DNA of 64,000 bases from Cryphonectria parasitica EP155 (Eukaryota; Ascomycota; Sordariomycetes; Diaporthales; Cryphonectriaceae): the NCBI RefSeq assembly GCF_011745365.1, contig NW_024468913.1:3968001-4032000 (forward strand), given 5' to 3'. The position numbers were made by a program, and so were the translations under genes. The notes beneath the pieces are model-generated. The model had not been told where the DNA came from. It made no database searches and saw only the letters and a list, made by a program, of their open reading frames with translations. Positions 57,552-64,000 of the stretch are shown piece after piece. Every line of letters begins with the position of its first letter. The stretch's first letter is position 1.

Positions 57552-57575
57552 ACACATGTATATATATAATAGTAC
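57283..57575. repeat. Direct duplication, copy 1 (293 bp)
   Basis: Bounded on the left by a GA microsatellite and on the right by a CA microsatellite plus ATGTATATATATAATAGTAC. Matches copy 2 base for base by eye at a constant offset of 1,129, including the length of the CA tract. No coding content is evident. Confidence 0.93.
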
Positions 57576-58411
57576 ATTATAAAGTTGGACCAGGAGGGGG
57601 AGGAGGGTCAAGAGGGAGGGGGGGGGGGAGTGTGTTCTGGTAGTAAGTAGTACGTATCTTTGGAGTAACACGTTTGTGGGGTCTCTCCTCTCTACTTTAG
57701 TACTTTAGTAGTAGTAACTATGGAAGGGGAGAGGGAGGGAGAGAGAAAGTGTTAGAATGTACTATGGTACAACCCCCCCTCCCCCAAAGAAAAAAAAACT
57801 TCACACAGTGCATACTCGAATCAAATAAAGAAATTACTAAAATAAAAATCCCAACCCAATAAAACGAGATTCCTCTGTTTGTGTGTGTGCCATAGTATAT
57901 GTGTGTGTGTGTGTGTGTGTGTCTGCCGGGTCAAATTACCCCCTATCAGAAACTTGCGAGGTGGATCTGTTTCCGTTTAGAAATCTTTCTTTGGAAAAGA
58001 AAAAGACCCCTGAGGGACATGTCCTGTCATTTCCCCCCTGCCCTGGCACGACAGCCGTAGCAAACCCCTTCCCCCATCCCCGGTTCCCCTGAGACCTGCT
58101 GCTGCGTTGCTGCTGCGAGGATCTCGCTACCGCGGAGGATTACTGGGAGGGGTTTCGGTCGGTTGCTTATTACGTTGTTTGGTTGGGCAGGGGGGGTTTT
58201 ACTACTCAATCCACTGGAGATTGTACTATGTATGGCATGGCACTTTGTCAAAGTGGAAAATTTGACTGGCTATTTCCCTCTCTTTTTTCTTCTTCAAAAA
58301 GACGACAGACTTTTCTCATGTCGAAAGGTGCTGAAACAAAAGGAAGAGGGTTACCTAGAGAAAAGCACTTGCCAAACTGGGCAGCGGTTAAGTGACGAAG
58401 AGAGAGACACA

Positions 58412-58638
58412 CAGAGAGAGAGAGAGAGAGAGGAATGGATTCGTGGTGATGGATGGGTGAGCTGCCAGTGAGAACGAAGCCAAGACAAAACAAAAAGGGC
58501 TTTTGCCGATACACCGCCACCGCGCATTTTGGAATGCCTGGGTTAAATCGTCTTTTCGGATATGAGGGCCAGCGCCACAGCCGCGAAGTCTCCGTGCTAT
58601 TGTGACCGATGCCATTAACTCGGAATTTACGGTAAGGG

Positions 58639-58680
<42 letters not shown>

Positions 58681-58704
58681 ACACATGTATATATATAATA
58701 GTAC
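58412..58704. repeat. Direct duplication, copy 2 (293 bp)
   Basis: Second copy, same orientation, 836 bp after the end of copy 1. The flanks diverge at once on both sides: copy 1 continues ATTATAAAG while copy 2 continues TACCATAATG. Confidence 0.93.
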
Positions 58705-61700
58705 TACCATAATGTGTATGTACATACCATAGTAATTCTGCCCTCGAACAACATGTGTCCAACGTTGCGCAAACGGCGCCCATCAGCCATATCCCGCTGG
58801 ACCTGTGTATCGTCCTCTCCTTCAGCTCCTCCTCCCTCTTGTCTCTCTCTCTCTCTTGGATAGGAGAGGAGCCCTACGTGTGGCAAACCTTCGAAGAAGC
58901 TACTTCATTTTGTGGTACCCAAAAAGATCGCACTGTGACCGAAGGCACCTGTGTCATCTTTTGATGAGATGAAAAATGACGAAATACGAGATGAATCCTG
59001 CTGCCCAAGCAGCTTGCAGTATCCTCCTCCTTCACCGGGCCATGAAGATCCTTTTTCCATCTGTTCCCCAATACTGTATATAGTGTGTGTACATACATAC
59101 GTACAGTACTTATTACGGTACTACCAAAAACTTATCTGTACCATAGTTAGTATAGTTGAGCCCACACAAGGGAGGGGGCAACTCAGTCAAGGCAATCAGG
59201 GAAAAAAGACAATTTTTTTATTTAAAAAAAAAAGGGCTTGCCCGTTTCTGCCCGTCCTCGGAGTCAGTCTCCTGATTCAGAATAGCCTCCTGCGCTAGAG
59301 ACATTTTGACGCTCAAGTTTTCCTTTGAGTACTATGCCATTAGTAGTACAAACTGCACTGTAACTCGTCATATTCGGTACTCCGCACCGCCGCTCTTTTG
59401 CAGCTCTGTCATGTGCATATGTCGTAAAAGTGGCCTCACCGCGCTGCTGAGAAGAGCCAATGACCGACTCGAGAACTTGCTGATTTGCAACCGCAAGCCC
59501 GCCATCCCGCTGGCTCCGGCGGTCCTGGAGGTGGAGAAAAGAAATTTTTGGTCTTGCATCACTGCTGCCGTCACTTGAGCATGTACTATGTATGCAGGTG
59601 TCCAAATTCCGCTGCAAGCTTCTGCCTTTTTTTTTTTTGATGCAATGCGACCTACCAGCTTATCAAAAGGAGGAGGGGAAAAGGACCGAACCCTCGCTTG
59701 GTTGGCTCACAGGAAACGTTCAGGCGCGTATGCATGTACTCTTGCCAGTCTGGTGTATGTATGTTCGCGTGTCGTTCTTCTTCTTTTCTTCCCTTTCCTG
59801 TGGTCTGTCTCGGGGGGGGGGGGGGGAAGCTCTCCTATCTGCTGCGGCTTGCTGTCCTCCGCAAGCGACCGGTTGGATCTGGCCCAGTCTCCACCCACCC
59901 TCCGCCGCCTACAATCCGACATGAGAAGGGGGGAGGGAGAGAGATGAGGTGTCCTGCAGTTGATGAACTAGAAGGAACCTCCTCTCGGCGACCTCTACGC
60001 TTTTCGTACAACCCGTCATCCATCATCATCATCATGCGCACTTCCGCGCTGGCCGAGAAATGCCTTGACGTATAGCGCCGTGGGTCATGTCACCGCTTTG
60101 ACCCGACGGAGCTCGTAAGGGAGGGACGTACCACAGCTTCTCTTTTCCCCTCCCACCATCTCCTGAGTGGTTACAACCCACACACACCTCCCGTAAAGTA
60201 CCACCGAGTCCTGTATCCTGTTTTGCTCTGGAAACAAAAAATATACTCTGAGCTACTGGGACCGGAAGGAAATCACACTCCAGCTCGTGATGGGGGGCCA
60301 TCAGAACAGGCATGACTCGGTCGGTGAGGAAATACGTACTGTGGTACTGATGGCTTCTTGAATTGACAACCTTTGTGGAGTAGAGGTTTAGCTTGGGCGT
60401 CGATGGGAGCCTGGGCGACCCTGCGCGGCGCGACTCGTCCGTGTTGTTTTGCGCTACCAATCCCGAGTACGATAGCCTCACTCTTTGGCATGCTGATCCA
60501 AAGGACTTGACACCCAGACGAAGCACTTACTAGTAGTACAGGCGGAGTATACCTCGAGCTCGCGGTGGTCCGAGATCGAATTCTGTCAAAGTCTTCCAAG
60601 GTTGTTCGTATCGCCCACCTGGGCATGTAGCCAGCCATTGGATCCAATTTAGGGGTTAACGTGATGCTAAAAGCACGTCGTAGGCGGCATGCAGGTGCCT
60701 GCAGATAAATGGTGTGTGCTCTGCCAGTTTTTGCTTCATGACATACTTGGTAGGAGGGGTGGTGGTCGTAGTGGTGGCGGTAGTGGTGGCGGCGGCGCAG
60801 CTAGGGAGACTCTCGTTACGACAAAGTTTGCTAAGCTCTGTCAATACACCTTGTTGCCTTGAAGACATTCAACCTTGTTTCCTTTTCCTTCCCTTCTTCT
60901 CTCAACTAAAAGATGTCGCTCTATATGGCGCACCTAGCAACAGACTATAGCTCCAGAATATCACACCCAGGTTTGGACCACCTGGGGTTCGCACTACGAG
61001 ACCCAAAAGATCTGGTGGGTTTCACGATGATCTGCCACCAGTGAAGTGGGCTTAGGAGGGCGGACCTGTGGCCCTGTTGCCAAGGAATGCCAGGGTCGCA
61101 GAATCAACAAGGCCGGCCCTGCGACCTGCTGTCAACTGCCGTTCTGGGGGTGGGACACAAACCCTGCAGCCGCTGTGCATGACCAACCGTCGTCAGCACG
61201 GGAGGAGGCGAGGCTTCGAGGGTGGGAGCTCCATCGTACAATGTGGTGGTGTTGGGCAGTCGTAGACCCAACCTAGTCAGGCCATTCAACATCTACCAGC
61301 AAACAGTGGCATTCGTATGCTGAAGCCCATCCTACCAGCGTTCCTGTATCAGACAAACAGGCGACTCTGATGCGAGAGAAGAGAGAGAGGTCTGCCCAGA
61401 TCTTGTGCTGGAGACAATATAAATGGTGTAATAGAAGGAGGGGATAGTGTGGGAGTTTGGTAGTGGTTTCCTATACCTACAAGAACCATGAGAAGGTCGC
61501 CAGGTTTTGGGGGGGTTTTTTTTAAGGTAAGTAGGAGGGAGGTGGCACATCAAGGGTGGTGTAAACAAGGCCAGGATTGTACTGTAAATCTGTAGCCACT
61601 GGCCCGCTGCGAGGTCTGTGGCAGGTCCCGCACCTGCTGCTGCGGAGCGAACAAACTATCGTGGAGTCAGGCCGGGATGCGAATTACCCTCCCTGCCTGG

Positions 61701-64000
61701 TCCTACGCTCACCAGGATCCGTGCTGCGGGTTGAGAGACGGGAAAGGGGGGCATGATCCATTCGTCCAACGACAACACACCTTGGTCTAGAGGAAGAATC
61801 ACCTCTCTGTTGGTCCCGACGGCGTAACGCAGTCTCTTTTTCTTAACCAGTCTCGTTTCTTGGAGGGATGGCTGGCTGGTGAGTCCGCCAAACGTGTTGT
61901 AACTGCGGCTTGACGCTGGGCCGGCGCGGAAAGGAGAGAAAGAGTTTGGGTGGGGGGTGGTTGGGGGCCGAAGCCACACAAAAGCTGTCAAAGATGGCTT
62001 GCGAGAGGATGCATCTCTATTTGAGTGGCGGTCACGTAGCTCGAGATTCCTGGAACACACAGAGACGTTCAGCAGCAGACCAGCTGATTGAGGGTTCCTC
62101 TGACCGCGAGACAGGCGTTGACATTTGTTGCAAATCATTGCGCATGAAGTTGCTAGCGGCGCCTCGTCGGCGACCCGTCTGAAAGAACACTAAAAGGATG
62201 ATGGCAGTCTCAGTCGAACACTGAGGAATATGAAGAGAGTGAGTCTTAGGCGCGCGTGTGTGTGTGCATGTATTGTAAGTGATCGTGTAGCCGCAACCCG
62301 CATTACATGTTGACTTGGATACCTACCGAATAAGTACACTACACACTGCATGCATGGATTGATAGCGTTGAGTTCATCTCAGTGGGAAAGGTCAGGGGCC
62401 CCTGAGGCGACAGGGCGACGAGGAACCTCACAGGCACAAGGGTGTGGAGTGGGCAGGGGACTCACCCCCTCCCCCAGCTAGGGAAGCACCACACCTTGTT
62501 CTGCGGTCGGCGATCGTAGTATCTGTGTACTATAGTACGTACTTATGATGGGTGTGTGCGGGAAGACATGCTTGGGGGGCCTTGACGGGCTGACAGCTGG
62601 GGCCGGCGTGCCTGGCGTGCCGTGCTTCCCTGTCGACGACCCAGACGGTCGGTATCGTGAGCGGGTGCGAGACCCCTGCTGGACAGGCACCGCTGTTCGT
62701 GAGACGAGGGCGACGTGGTCGTGAGTGAGTGACAAGAAACTAACATCAAGTTCTGGCCTCGATTGTGCGAGTCGACTGGTATCGCTCTGGCACGACCACC
62801 ACGCCTGATAAGACAGGAGAGGGAAGAGGCGCATGAGCTCAAGGTGTGGAGAAGCTGCACCCAGCCACCCTGCTGGATAAAACCGCCGCCAAGGGCTAGT
62901 GGTTCAGGCAGAGAGGGTGAGAGAAAGAGAGAGAGGGACAGAGAGCCGGCAAAGTCGTATATCTTCTGGACAACATCGTCGTCATCATTAGGTTTGTTTT
63001 TGGGGGGGGGGGGTTTGGCCTGCAATATATGCAGTAGCAGACTCGCGAGAAGATCAGCCGTCCCTCCCATGCAAGAAGGCAGGCTTCCAGAAGCCTGCGA
63101 CCCAGTAGAGAGGCCACCCGCTGCAACGGTAGAAGCGACAGCGACCCTGTAATCGGTACCTGCAGCTTGTCGTAGTGCATCTCGACAAGGACCCCTCCAG
63201 CCGTGCCGTACCCAAGAGGGCTGCGTGTGTATCAACCCGTAGCTCCGTCGATCCATGTCGTACCATGACGAACAGTTGACTACAGCAACCGTAGGTCATC
63301 CATTCGAGCCGATGAGAGAGAGCTACCACTGTAGTAGGCCTCCAACTTGTTCCTTGTGTCCAGCGCGGACACAGTTTGCTCTCAGGCACCTCGGTGCGAA
63401 AATGTAACGGCCGACTCAAGGGTCAAGAGATGCTGACAGTCCTGCGGTTAAGGTACCTCTGGTGGGGACGCAATCCTACCACGTATACCAGGCCATTCTA
63501 GTAGATTGTACTATGAGTAGTCACATAGTGCTACTCACATAGCACCAGATGGCCATTTTTGATAGTGTAACCTGCGATCCACCTTGCCACCTTAAGAGGA
63601 CGATCAAATGGCAGCCTCACTGACCTTTGGGCCACGAGGCAACGCACAGGTTTGGAAGTCCCGCTTTCCGACGTGCTGATACTGAGGGTTCCAGAGATGC
63701 GTTCCACCAGAGCCACACTTCGGTGGAGCTGTTCGAGACCTCAGCCGTTGGGGCCAGTCTCCAGCGATCTCCCTCTTGGCGTAGTTAATATGGTGCCATA
63801 GTACCATAGCAGCTGCCACGCACACTATCTTATGGGCAGCCGTCCTGCCTGCGGCGTAACTTTGTTTGTATGACAGTCACCCAGTACTGCGTCAGCCCAC
63901 TTTCCTGCTGTTGACCCATATGAATCGTTGTGATGGAGCTAGTGGAGATCAAGATGGGGCAAACAAGACGAAAAAGAAGAAGCAGTAAAGAAAGAGTCAA

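Larger units (their letters stand above)
54505..64000. other. Gene-poor, repeat-rich region
   Basis: About 9.5 kb in which I support no protein or RNA gene. It has a (GA)n tract near 55297-55334, G and C runs (54588-54601, 55402-55414, 56134-56150, 56531-56541), CT tracts at 55797-55859 and 56837-56876, a GT tract near 57899-57921 and the 293-bp duplication. Several frames of 100-240 codons exist (for example 62543-63256 on minus) but lack motifs and conserved composition. Confidence 0.5.

Noticed and set aside
62543..63256. 237-codon minus-strand frame
   Set aside because: Includes poly-Pro/Lys from a G run and Ser/Leu runs from CT repeats; no motif, no splice extension.

Overview
The window is nuclear DNA of a filamentous ascomycete (Pezizomycotina, most likely Sordariomycetes). 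The main evidence is a gene for HEX-1, the Woronin-body core protein found only in filamentous ascomycetes. Short GT-AG introns with CTAAC/CTGAC branch sites and the fungal family set (LaeA-like methyltransferase, HUG-type ribonucleotide reductase inhibitor, DUF8206 and DUF8035 proteins) agree with this. I cannot name the species. Intergenic DNA is rich in microsatellites and homopolymer runs.

Layout. 1-21.2 kb is conserved core: a LaeA-like methyltransferase (-), an orphan methyltransferase-like protein (+), an LRR protein (-), an MFS permease of the allantoate/anion:cation symporter type (+, six exons), phosducin-like protein PLP2 (-), ribosomal protein eS27 (+), a ribonucleotide reductase inhibitor carrying a PIP box (+), and a Gemin2/SIP1-like snRNP assembly factor (-). 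34.5-38 kb resumes the core with Rqc2/NEMF (-), followed by HEX-1 (+, 41.3-43.4 kb), a bleomycin-hydrolase-type cysteine peptidase (+) and a large charged DUF8035 protein (+, 51.4-54.5 kb). 46.2-51.3 kb and 54.5-64 kb hold no gene I can support; the latter contains a perfect 293-bp direct duplication.

The most interesting part is an accessory island at about 21.9-34.0 kb between the Gemin2 and Rqc2 genes. It holds a 1,074-residue TPR protein (-) divergently paired with a nucleoside-phosphorylase (PNP/UDP) protein (+), a G-domain plus DUF8206 GTPase (-), a coiled-coil protein (-, apparently frameshifted upstream), and a UBA/AAA+ ATPase gene (+) that is broken. These are the parts of fungal NLR-like nonself-recognition systems, but no NACHT or NB-ARC gene is present. 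The PNP protein ends, and the TPR protein begins, with a similar Gly/Asn-rich segment (S-V-G-x-N-x-G-x-I...N-x-F). This resembles the layout of fungal amyloid-signalling pairs such as HET-S/NWD2, in which an effector and a sensor encoded side by side carry matching amyloid motifs. I propose, as inference, a two-component PNP-effector/TPR-sensor system.

Gene models were spliced by eye from reading-frame continuity and splice consensus. Multi-exon totals were checked to be multiples of three. Functional names come from recalled family motifs, not from a search.
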